Shown here: piece by piece, positions 8,537-17,043 of the stretch
Numbering within the stretch: position 1 is the first letter of the stretch
Layout: every line of letters starts with the position of its first letter
Source: Sphingomonas sp. Ant H11
GTDB taxonomy: Bacteria; Pseudomonadota; Alphaproteobacteria; Sphingomonadales; Sphingomonadaceae
Direction of reading: 5' to 3'
DNA: 64,000 nt
Assembly: GCF_000797515.1 (NCBI RefSeq)
Contig: NZ_JSBN01000213.1
Coordinates: 1 to 64,000, forward strand
Notes under the pieces: generated by a model
What the model was told of the DNA's origin: nothing
Seen by the model: the letters and a program-made list of their open reading frames with translations, nothing else
Databases searched by the model: none
Program-made: the position numbers and the translations under genes

Positions 8537-9913
8537 ATGAAGATGACGATGATACCCAACTCCAATGAAGCGCGGGATATTGCGTACCACTTCCACGCCT
8601 ATACTGACGCCCGGAAGCATGAAGCGACGACGCCGCTTATCATTGACCGGGCTGAGGGGGCTTACGTCTACGACAGCAACGGGAAGCGCTACCTTGAAGG
8701 CATGGCCGGCCTTTGGAGCGTCGCCGTCGGCTTCGGCGAGCGGCGTCTCGTGCAAGCCGCTGCACGGCAGATGGAACGCCTGAGCTTTGGCCACAATTTT
8801 ACTAGCCGGACGCATATGCCGGCGATCGATCTTGCGGAAAAGCTAGTAGAGATCGCCCCGGTCCCGATGAGCAAGGTGTTCTTCACGAATTCCGGTTCCG
8901 AAGCCAATGATACCGCAATCAAGATGATCTGGTACAGGTCGAATGCGCTCGGCCAGTCCCAGCGGAAAAAGCTTATTGCCCGAGAACGCGCCTATCATGG
9001 TGTCACGCTGGCCTCGGGCAGCCTGACCGCTTTCTCCTACAATCACGAATCCTTCGACATGCCCATTGCCAACGTCCTACGTACGGGCAGCCCCCATTTC
9101 TGGCGCGATGCGGAACCTGGTGAAAGCGAAGAGGATTTTGCATCCAGAAGGGCGAACGAACTGGAGAAGCTGATCCTCGATGAAGGTCCGGAGACAATCG
9201 CTGCCTTCTTCGGCGAGCCGGTCCTCGGCGCCGGAGGTGTTGTCGTTCCTCCGCGGACCTACTGGGAGAAGATTCAGGCCGTTCTGCGGAAATACGATAT
9301 ACTGTTGGTCGCTGACGAGGTCGTGTGCGGCTTCGGCCGAACCGGTAACATGTTCGGTTCCCAGACGTACGATATCAAACCGGACATTATGGTTCTCTCG
9401 AAGGCGCTCTCCTCGTCATACCTTCCGATTTCCGCTCTGCTCGTGAATGACAAGGTGTACCAACCGATTGCTGATGAGAGCCATCGCATAGGCACCTTCG
9501 GCCACGGCTTTACCGGCGGTGCGCATCCGGTTGCGGCGGCCGTGGCACTCGAAAACATCGCCGTCATCGAAGATCGCGACCTCGTCGGCAACGCATCACG
9601 CGTCGGTCAATACCTGCGTGACGGCCTGCAACGTTTCTCGGATCATCCGTTGGTGGGAGAGGTTCGTGGCGTTGGATTGGTCGCCGCCGTGGAACTGTTC
9701 AAGCAGAATTTCCCAAATGCAGCCGGCCTCAAGAACGGAGAACTGGGCGCCAAGGCAAATGCGTATCTCGCCGAGGAGGGCGTGCTTTTGCGCGCAGCCG
9801 TCGACGCGCTCACGATTTGCCCGCCTCTCACGATCACCGTGGGGGACGCAGACTTCTTAATCGAGAAGATCGGCAAGGTTCTCAATCGAGTTACAGCGGA
9901 ACTCGCCGCATAG
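8537..9913 (+). CDS. Class III (omega) PLP-dependent aminotransferase
   Basis: 458 residues, full length for the omega-amino acid:pyruvate aminotransferase family. Visible features: FFTNSGSEANDTAIKMIWY (PLP phosphate site, about 115-132), RAYHGVT, Asp260 in ADEVVCGFGRTG, and the PLP lysine K289 in IMVLSKALSSSYLPISA. The family moves the terminal amino group of omega-amino acids, diamines or beta-amino acids to pyruvate or a similar acceptor, giving a semialdehyde. Start at ATG 8537; ATG 8543 is possible. It sits alone between the IS3 element and the acyl-CoA dehydrogenase operon. No aldehyde dehydrogenase is encoded in the island, so semialdehyde oxidation would need a gene elsewhere. Exact substrate unknown. 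Confidence 0.88.
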   Translation: MKMTMIPNSNEARDIAYHFHAYTDARKHEATTPLIIDRAEGAYVYDSNGKRYLEGMAGLWSVAVGFGERRLVQAAARQMERLSFGHNFTSRTHMPAIDLAEKLVEIAPVPMSKVFFTNSGSEANDTAIKMIWYRSNALGQSQRKKLIARERAYHGVTLASGSLTAFSYNHESFDMPIANVLRTGSPHFWRDAEPGESEEDFASRRANELEKLILDEGPETIAAFFGEPVLGAGGVVVPPRTYWEKIQAVLRKYDILLVADEVVCGFGRTGNMFGSQTYDIKPDIMVLSKALSSSYLPISALLVNDKVYQPIADESHRIGTFGHGFTGGAHPVAAAVALENIAVIEDRDLVGNASRVGQYLRDGLQRFSDHPLVGEVRGVGLVAAVELFKQNFPNAAGLKNGELGAKANAYLAEEGVLLRAAVDALTICPPLTITVGDADFLIEKIGKVLNRVTAELAA

Positions 9914-10060
9914 CGTACGCGAAATACGGATGGCAGACCACGACAGCGTAGCGGACCGGAGTTTCATGCCCCGGTCCGCATTCGCAGCGATGCTGACGGG
10001 ACTGATGATCCAACGGCTCGAATTCATTCGGTATTTTTCGAATCGGGTCTCCTGGCTTAT

Positions 10061-10086
10061 TTACTTACCGTCCAAACAGTATATAA
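10061..10086. promoter_or_regulatory. Candidate TetR operator upstream of the acyl-CoA dehydrogenase operon
   Basis: Halves TTACTTACCGTCC and AAACAGTATATAA, identical to the site at 4111 except for one base at the centre. It lies 46 bp before the ATG at 10132. The downstream half contains TATATAA, which could also be a -10 element, so a bound repressor would block the promoter. The remaining gap from 9914 holds no visible gene. Confidence 0.7.
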
Positions 10087-10131
10087 ATGCTTTAAATGCC
10101 ATTGGTGGCGCAAGCAAACAGGTGAGACTAC

Positions 10132-11283
10132 ATGGCTCTCGATTCAGACACGATGAATGAACTGGTGAATACGGTCGGGCGTTTCGTTAGAGAGCGTCTT
10201 CGTCCTCTCGAGGAACAGGTCGCCGATAACGATGCTATCCCGGTCGAAATCCGCCAGGAGATCGCGAATTTAGGTCTATTCGGCCTGACGATTCCCGAAG
10301 AGTACGGTGGCCTTGGTCTCAATATGGAGGAAGAAGTCCGGATCGCACTGGAGCTGGGCAAGACCTCTCCCGCCTTCCGCTCGCTTATCGGGACCAATAA
10401 CGGTATCGGCTCGCTCGGCCTCATTCTCGACGGCACGGAAGAGCAGAAGCAGCGGTATTTGCCTCGCCTTGCCACCGGCGAACTCATCAGCTCATTCGCG
10501 CTGACCGAGCCGGAAGCTGGCTCGGATGCTGCGTCGGTACGAACCACTGCAAAGCACACTGAGAACGGCTATGTGATAAATGGCACGAAACGCTTCATCA
10601 CAAACGCCCCTCACGCCGGTCTTTTCACCGTTTTCGCACGCACTGACGCCTCGAAGCCCGGCGCCCAAGGTGTCTCGGCGTTTCTGGTCGAAGCAGGAAC
10701 GCCCGGCCTTTCGCTCGGCCCCATCGACCGCAAGATGGGTCAGAAGGGCTCTCATACGTCGGATGTGATTTTGGAGGATTGCCTGGTCCCGTTCGACGCG
10801 CTTCTCGGCGGCGTTGAGAACCAGGGCTTCCGTACAGCCATGAAGACGTTGGATCGCGGTCGCCTGCACATCTCGTCGATCTGTGTTGCAATGGCCGAAC
10901 GCTTGATCGAGGACAGTTTGCGCTATGCAATGGACCGCAAGCAGTTCGGACAACCGATCGCCGAATTCCAGCTCATCCAGGCGATGCTCGCCGATAGTCG
11001 CACGGAAGCCTACGCCGCACGTTGCATGGTGCTGGAAACTGCACGGCGCCGTGATGCAGGCCAGGACGTGACGACCGATGCCGCGTGCTGCAAGATGTTC
11101 GCAAGCGAGATGGTCGGTCGAGTCGCCGACCGCGCCGTGCAGATTCATGGCGGAGCCGGCTATATGGCCGAATACGGCATCGAACGGTTCTATCGCGATG
11201 CTCGGCTGTTCCGCATCTACGAGGGCACCACGCAGATCCAGCAGATTGTGATCGCCAAGAACATGATCAAGGCCGCCTCGTAA
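10132..11283 (+). CDS. Acyl-CoA dehydrogenase
   Basis: 383 residues, full length. Family motifs: ALTEPEAGSDAASVRTTA (FAD/substrate site), DRKQFGQPIAEFQLIQAMLAD, QIHGGAGYMAEYGIERFYRDAR, and the catalytic glutamate E364 in RIYEGTTQIQ at the position used by short- and medium-chain enzymes. It introduces the alpha-beta double bond in an acyl-CoA, passing electrons to ETF. First gene of a rightward operon with the bifunctional hydratase/dehydrogenase and the thiolase. With a PcaF-type thiolase downstream, the natural substrate may be a dicarboxylyl-CoA such as adipyl-CoA (inference). The glutaryl-CoA dehydrogenase tail pattern YEGTHDIH is not present. Confidence 0.9.
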   Translation: MALDSDTMNELVNTVGRFVRERLRPLEEQVADNDAIPVEIRQEIANLGLFGLTIPEEYGGLGLNMEEEVRIALELGKTSPAFRSLIGTNNGIGSLGLILDGTEEQKQRYLPRLATGELISSFALTEPEAGSDAASVRTTAKHTENGYVINGTKRFITNAPHAGLFTVFARTDASKPGAQGVSAFLVEAGTPGLSLGPIDRKMGQKGSHTSDVILEDCLVPFDALLGGVENQGFRTAMKTLDRGRLHISSICVAMAERLIEDSLRYAMDRKQFGQPIAEFQLIQAMLADSRTEAYAARCMVLETARRRDAGQDVTTDAACCKMFASEMVGRVADRAVQIHGGAGYMAEYGIERFYRDARLFRIYEGTTQIQQIVIAKNMIKAAS

Positions 11284-11381
11284 GCGTCCCCTCACTCAGC
11301 CTTCGTTCTTCGGCGGGCTTGCAAGCACGGCGTCGGAGGGAGGCTGGACCGACGGCTCGAACAATCCTTACGGAGCCCGCT

Positions 11382-13405
11382 ATGACTACAGAGACCCCCT
11401 CGCCCCTCGTTCAGAAATTTGGCTCAGGTCTTACCACCACCGAAATCGTTGATGGTGTCGGCCTGGTTTCGATCGACAATCCGCCTGTCAATGCGCTCTC
11501 GCGCGATCTCCGCGAAGCTATGATCGACGCCATCAACCATCTCGCTGCGAAACACGACGTTCAGTCGATCGTCCTTCTTGGAAAAAACGGTACGTTCATC
11601 GCCGGAGCCGACCTAAAGGAGTTCGGCAAACCCCTGACCGATCCCACATTGCCGGATGTCATTGAAACCATCGAGCAGTGCTCGAAGCCAGTCATCGCGG
11701 CAATCGAAGGGGCGGCACTCGGCGGTGGCTACGAAATCGCCCTCGGTTGCGACGCGCGGATCGCGACGGAAAAGGCTGCCGTCGGACTGCCGGAAGGAAC
11801 CTTCGGAATAATTCCAGGTGCCGGGGGCACCGTCCGACTGCCTCGGGTGACTGATGCCGTCACCGCACTCGACATGATCGCGTCTTGCCGTCAAGTCAAA
11901 GCTCCAGAAGCCAAGAACCTCGGCCTCATCGACGCTATTGTTGGGAAAATTCCAGACGATGCGATTGCCTATGCTCGTGCCTTCGGGACCACGAAGATCA
12001 GATTAAGGGACAGAGAACCAAAGCCCTTCGATCACAAGGCGTTTGACCTTGCCGTCCAGCAGGTCTTGAAACGCGGTCGCGGGCGACCCTTCGTCTTCGA
12101 CCAGACCGAAGCAATCTGGCAGGCAGTCACGGTTCCCTTCGATGACGCGCTCGCGTCAGCCCGCACCGCATTTCGGCGCCTCCGCGATTCCGATGAGTCG
12201 GCGGCCCTGCGGCATCTTTTCTTTGCGGAAAGGCAGGCCGCGCGTGTCGAGGGCCTCGCGGACGCTTCGCCCTTGTCGATCGAGACAGTCGGTATCGTCG
12301 GAGCCGGAACCATGGGCGCGGGGATCGCCGCCGCTTTTCTCGCCGCAGGTTATCCGGTGAAGCTCACGGACCTCAAACAAGAGGCCCTAGCAAGCGCACG
12401 GACCCGCATCGAAGGTTTTCTCGCGAAAGCTTCGAACCCCGCCGAGCTGACATTGGTCCATGATCTCGAAGATCTTTCAGAGTGCGATCTGCTCATCGAA
12501 GCTGCCTTCGAGGATCTGGCCGTGAAGACTGAGCTCATGGCTCGTTTCGACAGTTTCGCCAAGACCAATGCGATCCTTGCGACCAACACTTCCTATCTCG
12601 ATGTGAATGTCATAGCCGCCGCGACCACGCGTCCTCAATCCGTCGTTGGACTGCATTTCTTTGCGCCGGCGCACATCATGAAGCTTCTGGAGATTGTTCG
12701 GGGCGAAGAAACATCACCGGAAGTCCTGCAGGCCGCTTTTGCGATCGCAAGACGCTTCGGAAAGTCGCCGTCGTTTCCGGAGTCGGAGAAGGCTTCATCG
12801 GCAACCGCATCTACAATGCTTACCGCGCACAGAGCGAAGCGATGCTGATCGATGGCGCAAGCCCGGACGAAATTGATACCGCCCTTGAGGCGCTCGGTTT
12901 TGCCATGGGGCCGTTCAGCGTGTCGGACCTGTCAGGGCTCGATATAGCTTGGGCTAACCGGAAGAGGAAGCAGGAGGCCCGCGGGGACAAGGATGGTGAC
13001 GTTCCGGTCCTCGAATGGCTTGTTGAAGCCGGCCGGCTCGGCCGCAAGACAGGTGCCGGCTGGTATCGGTATGACGATGGCCAACGCGCATCGGACCCAG
13101 ACGTGAGAAATCTCATCGCGAAGGCGCGGGCACATTATGGCGCTGCGCCGAGGTCGCTGGACCGGGACGAAATCCAGGAGCGCACGCTTTGCGCGATCGT
13201 CAACGAGGCCCTGCTCGTTCTGGAAGACGGCATCGCTTCGCGTGCCTCAGATATCGATCTGGTGATGATCAACGGATATGGCTTTCCGAAACATCTTGGT
13301 GGACCACTCTTCTGGGCGAAGCGTCAACCACGTTACCGCCTTGAACGTACTCTTGCGACCGTAGTCGGCGGCGGCCGCCGCGGGAACCTCGCATTGCTCG
13401 ATTGA
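11382..13405 (+). CDS. Bifunctional enoyl-CoA hydratase/3-hydroxyacyl-CoA dehydrogenase (FadJ-like), frameshift
   Basis: From ATG 11382 (MTTETPSPLVQKFGSG). The N-terminal crotonase domain has NPPVNALS, FIAGADLKEFG and ALGGGYEIALGCDARIA, with the catalytic region LPEGTFGIIPGAGGT. The C-terminal NAD domain starts with GIVGAGTMGAGIAAAFLAAG, then ATNTSYLDV and GLHFFAPAHIMKLLEIV. At the AAA run 12761-12763 one A is missing. With it, GKVAVVSGVGEGFIGNRIYNAYRAQSEAML joins the second part (from 12842), which ends at 13405 and carries the C-terminal dehydrogenase repeats. Total about 674 residues. It carries out hydration and NAD-linked oxidation of the 2-enoyl-CoA made by the upstream dehydrogenase. 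Confidence 0.87.
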
Positions 13406-13433
13406 ACCAACCCATACTTTTTGGAGGAATCCG

Positions 13434-14636
13434 ATGTCCCCAGCCTATATCTGCGCCTATATCCGCACGCCGATCGGCCGCTTCGGTGGCTCGCTCTCAT
13501 CCGTGCGGGCTGACGATCTCGGCGCTATCCCCTTGAAGGCAATCATGGCGCAAAATCCCAACCTCGACTTCGAAGCCATCGATGAAGTGGTGTTCGGGTG
13601 CGCCAACCAGGCAGGCGAGGATAACCGGAACGTTGCACGCATGTCGTCCTTGCTCGCGGGCATGCCTGTGAGCGTTCCCGGAACAACCATCAATCGCCTG
13701 TGCGGCTCCGGCATGGATGCCACAATCACCGGTGCGCGCGCTATCGCTTCCGGTGAAGCTGACCTGGTGATCGCCGGCGGCGTCGAAAGCATGAGCCGTG
13801 CTCCCTTTATCGTTCCAAAAGCCGAGACGGCTTTCTCTCGTTCGATGGAGATTCACGACACAACGATTGGCTGGCGCTTCATCAACCCACTCATGAAAAA
13901 GCAGTACGGCGTCGACTCGATGCCGGAAACCGCCGAGAACGTGGCGGATGACTTCAAGATCAGCCGCGAGGACCAGGATGCTTTCGCGGTGCGTTCGCAA
14001 GCGAAAGCAGCACAGGCCCAGACAAATGGCCGCTTCGCTAAAGAGATCACCCCGGTCACGATCCCGCAAAAGAAGGGCGACGCACTAATCGTCGACACGG
14101 ACGAACATCCCCGCGCGACAACCATCGATGCTCTCGGCAAGCTCCGACCGATTGTCCGCGCCGACGGCACTGTGACCGCAGGCAATGCGTCAGGCGTGAA
14201 TGACGGAGCGGCGGCAATCCTTCTGGCTTCCGAAGCCGCCGTCAAGAAATTCGGACTGACTCCGATCGCACGCGTTCTGGGTGGCGCGACCGCAGGTGTA
14301 GCACCGAGGATCATGGGATTTGGCCCTGCGCCGGCGACCAAAAAGCTGATGTCCCGCCTTGGAATGCGCCAGGAGCAGTTCGATGTCATTGAGCTCAACG
14401 AAGCGTTCGCATCTCAAGGGCTTGCGACGTTGCGTGACCTTGGCATCGTCGACGACGATCCTCGCGTGAATCCAAATGGGGGTGCCATCGCCTTAGGACA
14501 TCCATTGGGTATGTCGGGCGCACGGATCACGGGCACGGCGGCGCTGGAGCTGGCGAACACCGGCGGCAAATTCGCCCTCGCGACCATGTGCATCGGCGTT
14601 GGTCAGGGCATCGCGATCGCCCTCGCGTCAGTATAA
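13434..14636 (+). CDS. 3-oxoadipyl-CoA thiolase-type acyltransferase (PcaF/PaaJ family)
   Basis: 400 residues, the usual length. Active-site residues are C90 in NRLCGSGMDA, H356 in GGAIALGHPLGMSGAR and C386 in MCIGVGQG. The long matches CANQAGEDNRNVARM, DTTIGWRFINPLMK and QYGVDSMPETAENVADD are characteristic of beta-ketoadipyl-CoA thiolases rather than acetoacetyl-CoA thiolases. The reaction is 3-oxoadipyl-CoA + CoA to succinyl-CoA + acetyl-CoA. Succinyl-CoA would in turn feed the family III CoA-transferase of the island. Last gene of the operon, followed by an intrinsic terminator. An aromatic (pca/paa) role is possible, but no ring-cleavage genes are here. Confidence 0.9.
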   Translation: MSPAYICAYIRTPIGRFGGSLSSVRADDLGAIPLKAIMAQNPNLDFEAIDEVVFGCANQAGEDNRNVARMSSLLAGMPVSVPGTTINRLCGSGMDATITGARAIASGEADLVIAGGVESMSRAPFIVPKAETAFSRSMEIHDTTIGWRFINPLMKKQYGVDSMPETAENVADDFKISREDQDAFAVRSQAKAAQAQTNGRFAKEITPVTIPQKKGDALIVDTDEHPRATTIDALGKLRPIVRADGTVTAGNASGVNDGAAAILLASEAAVKKFGLTPIARVLGGATAGVAPRIMGFGPAPATKKLMSRLGMRQEQFDVIELNEAFASQGLATLRDLGIVDDDPRVNPNGGAIALGHPLGMSGARITGTAALELANTGGKFALATMCIGVGQGIAIALASV

Positions 14637-14723
14637 GCATTGAAGGCTGGGCGGCGTCTCGTCGCCCATTCCCGAATTCCAGCTTGTTGTTCGTCACCTG
14701 AATGAACGTTGGCGTGCAGAACA

Positions 14724-14758
14724 GAAAAGCCGCAACCTGGTCGGGCTGCGGCTTTTTC
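14724..14758 (+). terminator. Intrinsic terminator after the thiolase gene
   Basis: Stem AAAGCCGCA (14726-14734) pairs with TGCGGCTTT (14747-14755) around a 12-base loop, followed by more T. It is A-rich on the left and could also work leftward. Confidence 0.85.
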
Positions 14759-14782
14759 CTTAACCATCACTTTCAGATTGCT

Positions 14783-14927
14783 TTACGCCATGGCCCGCAG
14801 GTCAGGCTTACGCTTTCGACGCGAGGCAAAAGGCCCAAAGGGGATCTCCGGCGGCGCGAAGGTCTCCGCGCTCGCCCGGTCCCAGCGATCGTACCAATCC
14901 GCCAACTCCGGAATTTCCTCCTCCGAC
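14783..14927 (-). pseudogene. C-terminal fragment of an unknown gene, cut by IS6100
   Basis: The minus-strand frame entering from the IS6100 border reads SEEEIPELADWYDRWDRASA then ETFAPPEIPFGPFASRRKRK and stops at TAA 14783-14785. The residue pattern looks coding (acidic, then proline-rich, then basic tail), but I do not recognise the family. The 5' part is missing because the IS end lies at 14928. It may belong to the donor replicon of the island. Confidence 0.4.
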
Positions 14928-15807
14928 GGCTCTGTTGCAAAGATTGGCGGCAGTCAGAGGTAGGCTGTCGCTCTGCGCCGATCAGGCGGCTGCTGCGAAA
15001 TGGTGGTTGAGCATGCCCATGGCCTCCGTCAGCGCCGAGGGCCCAATGCCAAAAGCTCTCTCCACAAGGCGCACCTCGCCCCTGATGCCGGGCTGCAGGC
15101 ACCAGGGGCGAGCCTGTCCTTTGCGCAGGGCTCGCATGACTTCGAATCCCTTGATCGTGGCATAGGCCGTGGGGATCGATTTGAAACCGCGCACCGGCTT
15201 GATCAGTATCTTGAGCTTTCCGTGATCGGCCTCGATCACGTTATTGAGATACTTCACCTGCCGGTGGGCCGTCTCCCGGTCCAGCTTTCCTTCGCGCTTC
15301 AATTCGGTGATCGCTGCACCATAGCTCGGCGCTTTGTCGGTATTGAGCGTGGCAGGCTTTTCCCAGTGCTTCAGGCCTCGCAGGGCCTTGCCCAGGAACC
15401 GCTTCGCTGCCTTGGCGCTGCGGGTCGGCGACAGGTAGAAATCGATCGTGTCGCCCCGCTTGTCGACTGCCCGGTACAGGTAGGTCCACTTGCCCCGCAC
15501 CTTGACGTAGGTTTCATCCAGGCGCCAGCTCGGATCAAAGCCACGCCGCCAGAACCAGCGCAGCCGCTTCTCCATCTCCGGGGCGTAGCACTGGACCCAG
15601 CGATAGATCGTCGTATGGTCGACCGAAATGCCGCGTTCCGCCAGCATTTCCTCAAGGTCGCGATAGCTGATCGGATAGCGACAATACCAGCGCACCGCCC
15701 ACAGGATCACATCACCCTGGAAATGGCGCCACTTGAAATCCGTCATCGTTCCGTCCGTCCAATCTCCGCCAAGCATGCTCAAGCTTCACGATTTTTGCAA
15801 CAGAGCC
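14928..15807 (-). mobile_element. IS6100, right copy (880 bp, intact)
   Basis: Terminal repeats GGCTCTGTTGCAAA at 14928-14941 and the complement at 15794-15807. Full 880-bp length with an intact transposase. Same orientation as the copy at 484-1362. Both flanking genes are truncated at its ends, and the 8-bp flanks do not match, so there is no target duplication. Confidence 0.97.
14982..15746 (-). CDS. tnpA: IS6100 transposase (IS6 family)
   Basis: 254 residues from ATG 15744-15746 (MTDFKWRHFQGDV), the canonical size; an in-frame ATG 12 codons upstream is less likely. The zinc-binding/HTH region CRYPISYRDLEEMLAERGIS is followed by the DDE catalytic core: Asp in WRLDETYVKV, Asp in LNTDKAPSYG and the Glu region in NNVIEADHGKLK. 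It catalyses replicative transposition and cointegrate formation, and could act on the frameshifted left copy in trans. Confidence 0.97.
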   Translation of the reverse strand: MTDFKWRHFQGDVILWAVRWYCRYPISYRDLEEMLAERGISVDHTTIYRWVQCYAPEMEKRLRWFWRRGFDPSWRLDETYVKVRGKWTYLYRAVDKRGDTIDFYLSPTRSAKAAKRFLGKALRGLKHWEKPATLNTDKAPSYGAAITELKREGKLDRETAHRQVKYLNNVIEADHGKLKILIKPVRGFKSIPTAYATIKGFEVMRALRKGQARPWCLQPGIRGEVRLVERAFGIGPSALTEAMGMLNHHFAAAA

Positions 15808-16107
15808 GCCCGAACGGTATTTCCCGGACTGGTGAATCTGGAAGAACTTGAGATAGCGGTTTGGCGCTATGGCGACGGTAGCCGCGTTCGCGCGCTACGA
15901 TATTCCGGCGAGAAGGCAGCGGCGGCGACCCTCGTTCCACCGGGCCACTGGATGGAACGCGATGCGAATCTGCCCGATCGCATCTGGATCTACGGGCCCG
16001 GCAGCGACGATGCAGTTTCGGCGAGGCATGTTCTGGAACCGCTGGCGATATCCGCCGCGTGCTTGCGCATGCACGCGCGGCTCAAGGGGATGTCACCGTC
16101 AAGGTGA
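15808..16107 (+). pseudogene. 5'-truncated gene of unknown function, cut by IS6100
   Basis: A frame open from the IS border reads RTVFPGLVNLEELEIAVWRY and goes on through ALRYSGEKAAAATLVPPGHW to TGA at 16105-16107. Codon use is GC-rich and coding-like. I do not recognise the family. The start is gone, so the 98 residues are a fragment, probably marking where native DNA resumes after the island. Confidence 0.5.
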
Positions 16108-16158
16108 TTATTCTCATTCCGTCATTTTGATCATCATCCCCCTTCTGGAGAAAGAGAA

Positions 16159-16398
16159 ATGCTCGTCACCGTCTATCACGGCGTTGACGTCGGTACCGCC
16201 AAAGACAAGGGCGCAATGCATTTTGACGCCCTGCCTTCGTGCGGTGAAGAGGTCGAGATCGACCGCAAGGCCTACGTCGTTGGCAGAGTGTGGCATCTTC
16301 CGAGCGCCCGCTTTGCTGGCGCGAAGCTCGCCATTCTGATCAACGAGGCAGTCGATGAAGCGATCATGTCGCGCACGCCTGCCTTGGCCAGCGCCTAG
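16159..16398 (+). CDS. Small conserved-looking protein, unknown function
   Basis: 79 residues (MLVTVYHGVDVGTAKDKGAM ...). ATG 16159 is preceded by CTGGAGAAAGAGAA, a good ribosome site, which supports translation. No signal peptide and no membrane segment; one Cys (PSCGEEVEI). It is followed after 3 bp by the GTG of the next, damaged gene. I do not recognise a family. Confidence 0.55.
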   Translation: MLVTVYHGVDVGTAKDKGAMHFDALPSCGEEVEIDRKAYVVGRVWHLPSARFAGAKLAILINEAVDEAIMSRTPALASA

Positions 16399-16401
16399 AC
16401 C

Positions 16402-16710
16402 GTGCGCTCGTGGCTTATATCGCCGCAGTGGCTACCAGTTCTGGTTGTCGGCTTGGCTACCTCCGCAGTATATGCTGGCACCCCTGAGCATCCGGCCGCT
16501 CCGACTTTGCGGTTCGCGGACATTGAGACAGCTTTTGGCCAAACGGACCAATTGCCGGCAGCGCAAGCTGCTGTCGCCGCCGCCCTACCGATCGGCATGC
16601 CGCTACCGGATGCCCAAGCGATATTGGTGCGTGCTGGTGCGCGCTGCCAGCCGCAACGCCGTAATCCTGAAGTGATCGAGTGCGTCTACTCCCAGAGGAC
16701 CACTATCGAT
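16402..16710 (+). pseudogene. Secreted protein of unknown function, 3' end lost
   Basis: GTG 16402 starts a signal-peptide-like segment (WLPVLVVGLATSAVYAG), followed by a soluble part with LRFADIETAFGQTDQLPAAQ and CQPQRRNPEVIECVYSQRTT. After about 16710 the frame reads the antisense of an ompW fragment and is meaningless. The gene therefore lost its 3' part at a junction with the oppositely oriented ompW remnant. Confidence 0.5.
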
Positions 16711-16932
16711 GTGCTTGGTCGCCATGTAGGTGAAGTCGATTTCCGGCATCACCGAATCCGACACCCCGACCTTGCTGCCAGGAAACGCCGGAGTCACCGG
16801 GCCGCTGCGTTCGTTGGGCGCGACGACGATTGCGCGCACGCGCACCAGAACGTCGCCCTTTTCGGCATAAGCGGGCGACGCGACGATCGCCGTCGAAACA
16901 GCTGCGAGCGCCAAAAATCTATATGTGCGCAT
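16710..16932 (-). pseudogene. OmpW-family outer-membrane protein, N-terminal fragment
   Basis: From ATG 16932 the product has a signal peptide (MRTYRFLALAAVSTAIVASPAYA) and the OmpW start pattern DVLVRVRAIVVAPNERSG, PAFPGSKVGVSDS and PEIDFTYMATKHI. It then runs into the antisense of the neighbouring gene at about 16710. Only some 70 of the roughly 200 residues of the family are left. Together with the fragment at 16402 this marks a deletion that removed the 3' ends of two convergent genes. Confidence 0.7.
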
Positions 16933-17043
16933 AGGGTCCTCCGTGTTTAAGTTCTATGGCTGGGTATGGCCATGGCGCGCTCGCGGATTTGATCCGGCGC
17001 AAAACAGGGACCTAGGTGGATTCACGGATGGGACGCACAGCAC

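Larger units (their letters stand above)
484..15807. mobile_element. IS6100-bounded composite region (catabolic island)
   Basis: Two IS6100 copies in the same orientation (484-1362 and 14928-15807) enclose about 13.6 kb of transporter and beta-oxidation genes. Known IS6-family biology: replicative transposition via cointegrates, and recombination between direct copies that can release a translocatable unit of one IS plus cargo. Seen here: the genes next to both outer ends are truncated at the IS termini. The 8-bp flanks (cgccttgg, aaccagac, cctccgac, gcccgaac) show no target duplication for either IS or for the whole unit. The present structure therefore arose through recombination or deletion rather than one simple insertion. 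The cargo looks less GC-rich than the core genes from 17 kb on, suggesting a donor outside the sphingomonads. Confidence 0.8.

Noticed and set aside
484-15807. Target-site duplication of the IS6100 elements
   Set aside because: None of the four 8-bp flanks match each other, directly or as complement.
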